Part shown: positions 23,676-32,207 of the stretch, in pieces
Layout of the letters: each line of letters begins with the position of its first letter
Position numbering within the stretch: position 1 is the first letter of the stretch
Source: a virus
DNA length: 62,341 bases
Strand: one strand, 5' to 3'
IMG/VR virus record: IMGVR_UViG_3300042485_001404
Location: 1 to 62,341 of that record
The notes under the pieces: generated by a model
Databases searched by the model: none
Told to the model about the DNA's origin: nothing
The model's input: the letters and a program-made list of their open reading frames with translations, nothing else
Position numbers and translations under genes: made by a program

Positions 23676-23874
23676 TAAGATTATAATTATGGACTTTGCA
23701 ACTTGTGAAGTCCATATTTTTCCTTATAACTATGAACTATGGGGACTAGATGGGCAGAGTTTTGTAGTTGAACATCATTCAGAACATGGTCAAAGTTTTA
23801 AACTAGGGGAATGTGAGTGGATGGTAGTTGATACAAAGGAAACAGAGAACAGATTACCAATTTATTTACACTAA
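23668..23874 (+). CDS. Small protein of unknown function, 68 aa
   Basis: Starts at ATG 23668, overlapping the stop of the previous gene by 8 bases; frames open further upstream but run inside that gene. The chain begins MTSKIIIMDF and contains EHHSEHGQSFKLGECEW, a pattern I have seen in small proteins of Bacteroides phages. Function unknown. Confidence 0.65.
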   Translation: MTSKIIIMDFATCEVHIFPYNYELWGLDGQSFVVEHHSEHGQSFKLGECEWMVVDTKETENRLPIYLH

Positions 23875-23876
23875 AC

Positions 23877-24932
23877 ATGGAAAGAACAATTTATAAAAAA
23901 GACAGTCAAGGAAATATTAGATATTTGTCTATTTCTACAAACTTGAATATGATAATTCAAGAGTCAGGAATTGTTGGAACAAATAGTCCTGTAATTAATA
24001 GGAGTGCTTGTGAGGCAAAGAATATTGGAAAAGCTAATTATACTACTCCAGCATCACAAGCTGTCTTAGAAGCTCTTTCTAAGGTTAAAGAAAAGATGAG
24101 ATTAGGTTACTTTGATTCAATAGAAGAAGCTCAAGAAAAAGGAGGTAAGGATTTCTTACTACCTATGTTAGCCAAAGACTATAAAAAAGAATTGAAGAAA
24201 GTAACTTATCCTTGTTATGTTCAACCTAAGTTAGATGGTATGAGGTCTTTAGCTACTGAAAAACAATTTATGTCAAGAACAGGAAAGGCTATTGATACTC
24301 TTGGACATATAAACTTATCTGACTTTGAGGATGTGATTTTAGATGGAGAGCTTTATGCACATGGAGTTACATTCCAAGAAAACATGAGACTTATCAAAAA
24401 GTACAGAAGATACCAGACAGAGGAAGTTAAATACCATGTTTATGACATAGTTATGGATGCTCCTTTTAGTGAAAGACACAGACTTCTTACTGCTTTAATT
24501 GATCCTGAAGTACACACTACTTTAGAAATAGTTTCTACTTACATAGTAAACAATGAAGAGGAAATGAAAGCTAAACACATTCAATTTATTGCATTAGGTT
24601 ATGAAGGTACTATGGTAAGACACTCTGATGAGAGTTATGCTGTAAACAAGAGAAGTTCTCAATTACTTAAATACAAAGACTTTATAGATGAGGTATTTAC
24701 AGTAGTTGATATTGTACCTTCTGAAAGTAGACCTGAACAAGGTGTTGTAGTATGTACTTCTTCTAAAGGAACATTTAGTTGTGGTATGAAATTCAGTCAC
24801 TTTGATAGAAAAGTAATGCTATTAGAAAAAGAAAAATACATTGGCCAACCTGCTGAAGTAAGATTCTTTGAATATACTGATGGTGGAATACCTAGGTTTC
24901 CTGTATGTGTAGGTTTTAGACTTGATAAATAA
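23877..24932 (+). CDS. ATP-dependent DNA ligase
   Basis: Seals nicks using ATP. The adenylated lysine is K118 in PKLDGMR (117-123); motif III is DVILDGELYAHG (about 155-166); motif IV/V is GYEGTMVRH (about 240) and LKYKDF (about 262). The C-terminal OB domain starts near 270 and is complete. At 351 aa it matches T7-type ligases. The N-terminal 100 residues before the catalytic domain are longer than in T7 ligase and include an AKNIGKANYTTPASQ segment resembling the WGR-like helper seen in some phage ligases. Confidence 0.92.
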   Translation: MERTIYKKDSQGNIRYLSISTNLNMIIQESGIVGTNSPVINRSACEAKNIGKANYTTPASQAVLEALSKVKEKMRLGYFDSIEEAQEKGGKDFLLPMLAKDYKKELKKVTYPCYVQPKLDGMRSLATEKQFMSRTGKAIDTLGHINLSDFEDVILDGELYAHGVTFQENMRLIKKYRRYQTEEVKYHVYDIVMDAPFSERHRLLTALIDPEVHTTLEIVSTYIVNNEEEMKAKHIQFIALGYEGTMVRHSDESYAVNKRSSQLLKYKDFIDEVFTVVDIVPSESRPEQGVVVCTSSKGTFSCGMKFSHFDRKVMLLEKEKYIGQPAEVRFFEYTDGGIPRFPVCVGFRLDK

Positions 24933-24947
24933 TTTAATAAAAACAAA

Positions 24948-25529
24948 ATGAGTAAAATTAAAGACATCCTTGAATATCAAGGACTAGCAACTAGAACCTA
25001 TGTAGATTTAGGAGATATGGAAAGTAACCAAAGGCACATGAACCTTGGGGTTATTACTGAAGTAGGAGAAACTCTTGATATTTTTAAGAAATTCTTGGCT
25101 TACAAAAAACCTATGGACATAGTCAATTTAGGTGAAGAACTTGCTGACATGGCTTGGTATATTGTAAATCAATGCACTCTTCAAGATTTAATCTTAGATG
25201 ATCATTTTGAGGAAGTGTTGATGGAAACTGAAGAACTTATTAGGATTAAAATGTTTAGTGTTGAAGGACTTTCTCTTGAACTTAAAGCAGAAGCTATTTT
25301 GACATTGATTCTAGGTACTTACTGTACTCCTAGTAATCATATCTTTAATGCTCCTATCATTCAGTTAGCTATGTTACATCACATTGCATCCTGGTTTGAT
25401 TTAGATTTCTTCCAATGTCTTACTAACAACATTGATAAATTGAAGGTAAGATACCCAGAAAAGTTTACAGAGGAAGCAGCTCAGAACAGAGACTTAGAAG
25501 CTGAGAGAGTTGAATTAGAAAAAGAGTAA
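24948..25529 (+). CDS. MazG-like nucleotide pyrophosphohydrolase, 193 aa
   Basis: All-alpha NTP pyrophosphatase fold. The metal site is shown by VITEVGE (E38, E41) and NLGEELADM (E63, E64, D67), the ExxE...ExxD pattern. The remainder has helices with DHFEEVLMETEE and no second catalytic motif. It could hydrolyse dNTPs or ppGpp-like nucleotides to serve replication. It begins 15 bases after the ligase gene. Confidence 0.8.
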   Translation: MSKIKDILEYQGLATRTYVDLGDMESNQRHMNLGVITEVGETLDIFKKFLAYKKPMDIVNLGEELADMAWYIVNQCTLQDLILDDHFEEVLMETEELIRIKMFSVEGLSLELKAEAILTLILGTYCTPSNHIFNAPIIQLAMLHHIASWFDLDFFQCLTNNIDKLKVRYPEKFTEEAAQNRDLEAERVELEKE

Positions 25530-25553
25530 TAAGTGCCCTCACATGAGGGACAT

Positions 25554-25624
25554 AGTCAGGTGGTGTAATGGACAGCACAGCAAACTTCGTTTGTAAGGTA
25601 CAGGTTCAAATCCTGTCCTGACTA
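25554..25624 (+). tRNA. tRNA, anticodon not certain (UUC, Glu, most likely)
   Basis: Perfect 7-bp acceptor AGTCAGG/CCTGACT, D arm GTGT/GCAC around an AATGGACA loop, and a perfect 5-bp T stem with loop TTCAAAT. Between D and T arms only 21 bases are present, one or two short of normal. The best anticodon arm (80-83 paired with 91-94 of the 25500s) places a 7-base loop ACTTCGT, giving anticodon TTC at 25586-25588, but with C instead of U at position 33. CCA is not encoded. A TCG reading is the alternative. Confidence 0.8.
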
Positions 25625-25648
25625 CTAATAATTAAAAAATAAAAGGTT

Positions 25649-26482
25649 ATGAAAAACATACACGTTATAGCAACAGATAAACCAAGTAGGTTATATTTAT
25701 CTAATTATGGTAAAGAACTTAATTTAAGTGCTTATCCATTAAGAAACTACACTACTGGACAACACATCTACATCACTTCTAATGAAGAAATTAAAAGAGG
25801 AGATTGTATTTTATTACCTAATAGTGAAATAATAATTTTACCTACAGGGTTATCTCAAGTACCTTTAAGTAACTTTATTAGAGGATATAGTTTATCTGAT
25901 TGTAAAAAAATCATATTAACAACAGATCAAGATTTAATCAAAGATGGTGTACAAGCTATTGATGATGAGTTTTTAGAATGGTTTGTTAAGAATCCAAGTT
26001 GTGAGAGTGTTAAGGTTGTTCCATATTTAAAAAGTATCATTAACCCTATCACAAATGAAGAGTATCCGACAGTTCAATATAGACATTTTGATTTAAGTAA
26101 AATGATTTGTGAGTATAAGTATAAAATAATAATTCCAAAAGAAGAACAAAAGCAACATCTTATTAATATGATGAAATCAGATGAAGAATTGGGATTATAT
26201 AAAGAACCTAAACAAGAAACACTTGAAGAAGCTGCTGAAAGATTAACACAAGATTACAACAGCAATATTTCTAATAAACTAATAGCCAAAACATTTATAA
26301 CAGTTGGTGCTAAATGGCAACAAGAACAAGACAAGAATTTGTATAGTGAAGAAGAAGTATTAGAACTTTTAAAAGAAGTCAGAAAAGGTAGTATGATTAC
26401 TTCTTCAATTAACAATAGAACATATTGGGAGTTTGACATTAAATCAGAAAAGAAATGGTTTGAACAATTTAAAAAGAAATAA
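25649..26482 (+). CDS. Conserved Bacteroidota phage/mobile-element protein, 277 aa
   Basis: The opening MKNIHVIATDKPSRLYLSN and the segment FLEWFVKNPSCESVKV (about 108-123), plus an end of the WFEQFKKK type, match a protein family very common in phages and integrated elements of Flavobacteriia and other Bacteroidota. Function is unknown. The first 90 residues look like a beta-rich domain (EIKRGDCILLPNS); the C-terminal third is a helical charged tail. It is directly behind the tRNA and supports a Bacteroidota host. Confidence 0.75.
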   Translation: MKNIHVIATDKPSRLYLSNYGKELNLSAYPLRNYTTGQHIYITSNEEIKRGDCILLPNSEIIILPTGLSQVPLSNFIRGYSLSDCKKIILTTDQDLIKDGVQAIDDEFLEWFVKNPSCESVKVVPYLKSIINPITNEEYPTVQYRHFDLSKMICEYKYKIIIPKEEQKQHLINMMKSDEELGLYKEPKQETLEEAAERLTQDYNSNISNKLIAKTFITVGAKWQQEQDKNLYSEEEVLELLKEVRKGSMITSSINNRTYWEFDIKSEKKWFEQFKKK

Positions 26483-26485
26483 GTT

Positions 26486-26581
26486 ATGAAGTATATTTTG
26501 ATTTGGATAGGGTACGAGTTTATTAGACCTAAGTTGATTTGGTTGTGGGATTATCTAATTAAAAAAGCAGGAGGAAATTAA
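26486..26581 (+). CDS. Microprotein with membrane-like helix, 31 aa
   Basis: ATG at 26486, stop TAA at 26579-26581, four bases after the 25649 gene. The peptide is rich in Ile, Leu and Trp (MKYILIWIGYEFIRPKLIWL) and could form a membrane helix or an amphipathic helix. It is the last reading frame of the early block and its stop codon overlaps the terminator stem. It may be a lysis or membrane peptide, or only a chance frame. Confidence 0.4.
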   Translation: MKYILIWIGYEFIRPKLIWLWDYLIKKAGGN

Positions 26582-26620
26582 ATAAAGTGAGGCCTCAACA
26601 GCCTCACTTTATTTTTTTTT
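26580..26620. terminator. Two-way intrinsic terminator at the convergence point
   Basis: Perfect 14-bp stem (26580-26593 with 26101-26114 offset, i.e. 26601-26614), 7-base loop CTCAACA, followed by ten T on the + strand, and A-rich sequence on the other side so that it can also work on the - strand. It lies between the last + gene and the last - gene. Confidence 0.92.
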
Positions 26621-26621
26621 T

Positions 26622-26789
26622 CTATTTACCCTTAACTTTCTTCAAGTTAGGGTTAGCCTTCTTTGCTGCAGGGGATGCATTTCTAGAAGCTGAAGCAAGT
26701 ATTGCTCCTGCTGACTTCATTGATACTCCTTGCTTAGAAGCTATACTAGATTGTACAGCTTTGAATCCTGGGTGTTTTTTAGTTGCCAT
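26622..26789 (-). CDS. Small basic conserved phage protein, 55 aa
   Basis: Starts at ATG (complement 26787-26789), stop TAG at 26622-26624. The protein opens MATKKHPGFKAVQSSIASK and has SAGAILASASRNA and a Lys-rich end (KKVKGK). Proteins of this pattern are common as the last structural-side gene of crAss-like and other Bacteroidota phages. High Lys/Arg and small size suggest DNA or internal virion binding. It follows the 1804-aa gene by two bases, at the 3' end of the late operon. Confidence 0.75.
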   Translation of the reverse strand: MATKKHPGFKAVQSSIASKQGVSMKSAGAILASASRNASPAAKKANPNLKKVKGK

Positions 26790-26791
26790 AG

Positions 26792-29700
26792 TTATTCTTC
26801 ATTTATATTCATTTCTTCTTGATCTTCTGAGTATAAATCTCTATCAGGAAATTTATAGTCTTTCTTTTTTCTAAGAGCTCTTTTTACTTTTCTATCTGTT
26901 CTAACTTGTTCTTCTATTGAAAGATCATTATACTCTTTTCCAAACAGTTCTTTGGCAATTTCAGTTTCAGTATTAAGTTTAATCTCTTCTCTTGCCTCTT
27001 CTTGTTCTTTTTTGTCTTTTTTATAATCAGATTCAAACATTGTATCAATTTTATCATTTTTTTGATACTCTTCATTTCCAACTATTTCAAATCCTCCCAT
27101 CCACTCTTCTTTTCCAATATTTCTAAACATTTGAGGTAACAGAGCTTTTCTTAAGTTTACACTAGTTTTTGTATCTCCATGATATATACTACCAACTTTA
27201 CTATATCTTTCCCCAGAGTCTCCAAAATAAGATTGTCCTGCTAATTTACCTAGTCCTTCTAAAGGACCCATAACTGTAGAGTCATCTCCTAAATACATAT
27301 TTAAAGTTGAAAGAAGGTTATGACCTAAATTCATCTCATCATATTCTCTTTGATTAATATTTTTAATAGTATGAAATAAAAAAGCTTTTTCTTTTCTTCT
27401 TTCTTGCTGAGCAATGTATCTTTTTTCTTGTTCACTACCTTGTTTACCTTTAGCTTCAGTTTCTTCATCATCATCATCTCCTAAGAAAAGTTGAGCCAAA
27501 ACAGCAATCAATAAAGTAGTATTACTTTTTTGAAACATCCTGGTCAAGTTTCTTAAGTTAGTGGCAGCTCTTTCATCTAGTTTTCCATTAAAAGTGCTGT
27601 CAATATTAATTAAAGTTTGTGGTCCTGGAATAGTTCCAGAATAACTTCCTCCTATTAATCTAAACATATTCCAAACTTTATTAACAGGTATTTCTAAAGT
27701 GCCTAAAGTAGATGCTTTAAGTATGTAGCCTAAAGTTTCTTTTAAAGCTAACTGAGAAGGAACATTTTGTTGTCCCATTCTTACAGCTATAGACTTTCTA
27801 TTTTTAAAATAAAGAGCTCCAGCTATAGCTCCTGTAAGAGCTAATCCTAAACCACCTGTGGCAGCTACAGTAGCTACTCCATAAGATAATAAAGGTGTCA
27901 TTAAAATTCCTGTAGCAACATTTCCTACTAACATTGTAGAAGCCATTCCTCTTGTTCTTTTATCTAATAAAGAACCAGAAATAAAACCATCCTTAGTTTT
28001 TCCAAAAGCCACACTTTTTTGATCTACTGCCCATCTACTATGGTAATACTCTCCAGCCCAAGTTTTAAATAATAAGAGAGTTTGACCTCCTACACTACCT
28101 TTAGCTTTTATTACCCCTGATACACTATAATCTCCATTTAAACTTTGTATAGCTCTACTTACTTGTGTTTTCCAAAGACCCATTTTAAAAGAGTCAAAGT
28201 TTTCATAGTCTTTTACATTGTCAGGAGTTCTAAACTCACTCTTAAGTTTTAATTGTCCTGTAATAGAATCTACTTCATGTGCAGGAAAACCTGTTCCATC
28301 AAATAAAGGAACAACTTCATTTGTAGTAGGATTAACTATAGTTAAATCAGCAGCCATGGCCAGCATAACTGGAATTTGATTGTACCACTCAATTAACTCT
28401 GTTCCATATAAAGGGTTTTGAACCCATCTTTTTAAATTGTAGATTTTAGGAGATTCTGTAACACCTGTTTTCTTTGCTTTTTGCATTTCATTTGTACCAT
28501 CTTGAACTAAGTCTAATTGATGAACAAAAGCTTCCATTGTTTTCCATTGTTTTGCATAAGCAGGATTTACCCTTCTTGTAGCATGCATATCAACAAAAGC
28601 AAAAGCTGGATAAGCGTTACCTTCTTTCCAAAATTCTCCATCTCTGTGAAAAAAGTTAGACCTAGCATTAAGGTAGTTATAAACCATACCTAAACTTGCA
28701 TATCCTAACCCTACCCCAATAGCTAAACCTTTGTTAAGAAGATTACTAACTATTGTAGTAGCCATATAATCTTTACCCATAAGAGTAACTCTCTGTTCTA
28801 TAGAAAGTTTTTCTTTTTCTAACTCTAGTTGTTGTGGAGTATTAGTTGCATTATTACTAGCAAGATTATCTAAAGTTTCTTTAATAAAATCCCATCTTTT
28901 CTTCATAACTCTGTACTGAATTTTTTCTTCAGGACTAAAGTTTTTATGATGAAAGTTAAGAAGATATTTAAACATGTCATCTGGTTCAATTAGTTCTCCA
29001 TTGGCATATTTGTTTTCATAGGTTTTCTTATCTCTTAACTTAGAGATATTTCCAGAATGTTTAGGTTCTGATTCATTTAAGACTGCATTTTCATAAAAGT
29101 AATCATTTCTTTTTTGAGCATTAGTCCTAACTTGACCAGATTTTCTTGTTGAAGTATCTTCCTCTAAATTAGACTTACCTTCTCTATTTTTTACTAAATT
29201 GTTTACTCCCCTAAGGATATCTATATTGTCTTTAGCAACTGTTCTAGCTTTGTGAAGTACACTTTGTTCTAATAAAGCTTTAATTAACATAGGTAAATCT
29301 GTAGTTTGTTGCTCCATTACAGATATTCTATTAAATATCTTTAATGCCCCAACTCTTACTCCCCCTGTTTTATCAAGAGTTATTTGATCTAAAAAGTCTT
29401 GTTCATTATTAATACCTAAGGCTTCATAAATCTCAGATTTTAAATTTAGAGGAATGGCATTCCAATTTAAGACAGTTTCATTTTTAAGATTTGCTCTCAA
29501 AATATTTGAGAGTTGCATCTTCATTACATCAAAGTCTTTTTCAACTATATTTTGAAAAGAATTAATACTTACAGGTAACTGTACTTCTTGTTCTTTTCCT
29601 TTAATTTTTTGTTTTACACTAAAATTATCTTTAACATGTTGAACAGTATTTAAAACATTTTCTTTACTTGGAATAGCTTTTACACTATTATAAAATCCTT

Positions 29701-32206
29701 TATCTAAAGCTGTTTCTAACAGTCCTTTAGACATGTGAAGAATAGTTTTACTATTTAACTTTAAATTAGAGTCTATAAGACTATCATTTATTTGATATAA
29801 AGAGTCTTCAAAAACCTGCCAAAAATCTCTTAAATCTTGGTTTTTTTCAATAACTTCAAAGTCTTTATCATAGTACCCTGTAGTCATATTTTGATAGTTA
29901 TTTCTTTTTGGAATGTAAGTATTGAATTCTAGATAAGAATATTTAACATTACTTGCAGTACCTAAAGTGTACTCTATCATACCTTGTTTACCAGTGTTAT
30001 GAGACTCTAAAAATTCAGCTGGATTATATCTTTTAAGACTTACATCTATGTTATCTTTTGAATATTGAGATAAATCTACATAAGAAAACTTATTTTCTTT
30101 TTTTAAAGCTGCAGAAACCAATTCTGCTTCTTTACTCAAAAAATTTTGTAATTGACTGACTTGTTCTTTTACAAGTTTATTGTATTCAGATGCTCCAATA
30201 TTATCAATCAAATACTGCTTATAAATAGCATTATTAGCAGGATTTGTCTTAAACATAACTTTTAACCTAGGATCTGTAACTAAAGCAGCTACATCATCTA
30301 GTAACCTAAAATCCACAAAATCAACATTGGCATTTAACTTATAGTATTTTTCTCTAAGTAAAGTTTCAACTTTTGTCCAATCTTTTGCATATCTAGCCTG
30401 AAAGATGTTTGTGCTTGCTTCAAAGTTAAAATTATTAATAAAACTATCCCATTTTTGACTAAACTTACTTACTAAAGTTGGAATAGGATTTCCTTTGTCA
30501 TCTTTTCTATAAAAAAGAGCTTGATAGTTATAAAAAGAAAATTTTGTTGTTCCTTCTATCCCAACTCCTACAGAAGTAACTAGACCCATTTTTAGAAGTT
30601 CTGCTTCTACTTTAGGTAGTAATTTATTAACCTTTTGTATAAGTCTTTGTACTCTTGGTTTTTCTATTTCTACTTGTATATCATACTCTAATCTCATTAA
30701 TTCTGCAATAAGATCAGATTCACTTATAAGATTCTTACCTTGAGTTAAAAAGTTAGCTTCTAAAGAAGTAATATCTTGTAAATTAGAAGTTAAAATATCT
30801 TTAATTTCTTCTAAACTTTTACCTGGATACAGTTCTTTAATATTGTTTTCATATTTACTTAGTATCTCAATAAAGTGATCATTTCTGGCCTTATTTATTT
30901 TAGCTATAAGACCTGTATTTAAGTGAGAAACCTCTTTTATTAAATTACTTACTTCAGGAGTAAATTCTTTACCTTCTTCTGTTTTAAATAATTGAGAATT
31001 AGGGTTAATAAAATTTAAGTTTACTTCAATAAAATCTGAAATATCTTCAGCTAAGAAAAAGTTTTCTATACTAGGAGTATTAATTAAGTCTCTAATTAAA
31101 TTAATATCTCTATACAAAAGACTTTCAACAGTTTTAAAATAGTCTGTTGAAGTTCTTAAATCTTCTAAATCTTTTTCTAAATTAGTTTTTATACTTTTTA
31201 AATAAGTTATTCTAGAAGAAAGTCTATCAGAAGTTCCTTCTATTCTTTCCTTAGCTTTAAGTTTGTCTATTTGTTTTTGGATTTTTGCTACTTGCTCTTT
31301 TCTTTTAACTTTGTAATAATCATAAGTAGGATCAATGTAAATTGAATTACTAGGATTATTAATATTTAAAGCTAAATCCTCTTCTTCATCCCACTCTTCT
31401 TCAAAATTAGCAATAGTGTTTAAATAGTTTTCCCACTGAGTTCTATCAGAATAAATTTCCCCTGTTTCAGGGTTAAAAAATCCTTGAAACTGGCTATGAG
31501 GCAAAGTTTTAAGGTAAGCAAGTTCTTCTCTAGCATCTTGTTTAGTTTGTACTTCACTTTTGTAAATACCTTTACTTTCTAAGAACCTTTCATACATGTA
31601 TTGTTGAAATTGTTCTAAGGGGATATCTTGCATACCCTCTGCAAAAGTCTGTAACAAATCATTACTGTAACCTACTTTAATAATATTTTTATAAGGACTA
31701 TCTACTTGAGATACAACTTGTAAAAAATTTGATGTATAAGAGGGATGTGCTATTTTTGACATCCTTTTTGCTAAAGATAAGGTATTATTATTTACAGCAG
31801 TTGTAGTATCTCTTTTATGTGTAGGTTCCACAACAACTCTTTGTACAAGACCAGCTTTTCCTTTCTCAACTTTATAACTAATAGCAGAGTAACCTATAGC
31901 ATCATCCACTTTTTGACTAATTGCATAAGCAGCTAATGTCAAATCTTCTCTTGAATGATAAGAGTTTCTAAAAGATGTAAACTCTTCTAGGGAAAAATTA
32001 GAGTCCTCCTTTATATTTTGACTTAAAGGAAGGGCATAATCCTCTTCTTCTATTTCTGGTTTAATCTCTTGTAAAGTAGGATACTTATCTAATCCATTAG
32101 CTTCTTGCCACAAAGAAATCTTTGCAGCAAGAATTATTGGATTAATATTAGATTGGTCAGCTAATGCTTTAAACTCTTTAGTACTAGTACTTACACAATT
32201 TGTCAT
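26792..32206 (-). CDS. Large internal virion/cargo protein, 1804 aa
   Basis: Next to the giant RNA polymerase gene, one base downstream, in the place where crAss-like phages carry their other very large cargo proteins. Mostly helical and charged; residues about 300-600 are long coiled-coil-like helices. Hydrophobic stretches are at about 1145-1172 (GLAIGVGLGYASLGMVYNYL) and 1422-1465 (LVGNVATGILMTPLLSYGVA and the following Gly/Ala-rich helix), with a weaker one at about 1560. The C-terminus is charged. These features fit a protein ejected with the DNA and inserted in the cell envelope. No nuclease, RNAP or lysozyme motif was seen. Confidence 0.7.
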   Translation of the reverse strand: MTNCVSTSTKEFKALADQSNINPIILAAKISLWQEANGLDKYPTLQEIKPEIEEEDYALPLSQNIKEDSNFSLEEFTSFRNSYHSREDLTLAAYAISQKVDDAIGYSAISYKVEKGKAGLVQRVVVEPTHKRDTTTAVNNNTLSLAKRMSKIAHPSYTSNFLQVVSQVDSPYKNIIKVGYSNDLLQTFAEGMQDIPLEQFQQYMYERFLESKGIYKSEVQTKQDAREELAYLKTLPHSQFQGFFNPETGEIYSDRTQWENYLNTIANFEEEWDEEEDLALNINNPSNSIYIDPTYDYYKVKRKEQVAKIQKQIDKLKAKERIEGTSDRLSSRITYLKSIKTNLEKDLEDLRTSTDYFKTVESLLYRDINLIRDLINTPSIENFFLAEDISDFIEVNLNFINPNSQLFKTEEGKEFTPEVSNLIKEVSHLNTGLIAKINKARNDHFIEILSKYENNIKELYPGKSLEEIKDILTSNLQDITSLEANFLTQGKNLISESDLIAELMRLEYDIQVEIEKPRVQRLIQKVNKLLPKVEAELLKMGLVTSVGVGIEGTTKFSFYNYQALFYRKDDKGNPIPTLVSKFSQKWDSFINNFNFEASTNIFQARYAKDWTKVETLLREKYYKLNANVDFVDFRLLDDVAALVTDPRLKVMFKTNPANNAIYKQYLIDNIGASEYNKLVKEQVSQLQNFLSKEAELVSAALKKENKFSYVDLSQYSKDNIDVSLKRYNPAEFLESHNTGKQGMIEYTLGTASNVKYSYLEFNTYIPKRNNYQNMTTGYYDKDFEVIEKNQDLRDFWQVFEDSLYQINDSLIDSNLKLNSKTILHMSKGLLETALDKGFYNSVKAIPSKENVLNTVQHVKDNFSVKQKIKGKEQEVQLPVSINSFQNIVEKDFDVMKMQLSNILRANLKNETVLNWNAIPLNLKSEIYEALGINNEQDFLDQITLDKTGGVRVGALKIFNRISVMEQQTTDLPMLIKALLEQSVLHKARTVAKDNIDILRGVNNLVKNREGKSNLEEDTSTRKSGQVRTNAQKRNDYFYENAVLNESEPKHSGNISKLRDKKTYENKYANGELIEPDDMFKYLLNFHHKNFSPEEKIQYRVMKKRWDFIKETLDNLASNNATNTPQQLELEKEKLSIEQRVTLMGKDYMATTIVSNLLNKGLAIGVGLGYASLGMVYNYLNARSNFFHRDGEFWKEGNAYPAFAFVDMHATRRVNPAYAKQWKTMEAFVHQLDLVQDGTNEMQKAKKTGVTESPKIYNLKRWVQNPLYGTELIEWYNQIPVMLAMAADLTIVNPTTNEVVPLFDGTGFPAHEVDSITGQLKLKSEFRTPDNVKDYENFDSFKMGLWKTQVSRAIQSLNGDYSVSGVIKAKGSVGGQTLLLFKTWAGEYYHSRWAVDQKSVAFGKTKDGFISGSLLDKRTRGMASTMLVGNVATGILMTPLLSYGVATVAATGGLGLALTGAIAGALYFKNRKSIAVRMGQQNVPSQLALKETLGYILKASTLGTLEIPVNKVWNMFRLIGGSYSGTIPGPQTLINIDSTFNGKLDERAATNLRNLTRMFQKSNTTLLIAVLAQLFLGDDDDEETEAKGKQGSEQEKRYIAQQERRKEKAFLFHTIKNINQREYDEMNLGHNLLSTLNMYLGDDSTVMGPLEGLGKLAGQSYFGDSGERYSKVGSIYHGDTKTSVNLRKALLPQMFRNIGKEEWMGGFEIVGNEEYQKNDKIDTMFESDYKKDKKEQEEAREEIKLNTETEIAKELFGKEYNDLSIEEQVRTDRKVKRALRKKKDYKFPDRDLYSEDQEEMNINEE

Positions 32207-32207
32207 A

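Noticed and set aside
25531-25553. Hairpin CCCTC-ACAT-GAGGG before the tRNA as a terminator
   Set aside because: Stem of only 5 bp and no T tract; may at most be a processing signal.
26587-26874. + strand frame over the two-way terminator
   Set aside because: It starts in the terminator and runs antisense to the 55-aa gene and the end of the 1804-aa gene.
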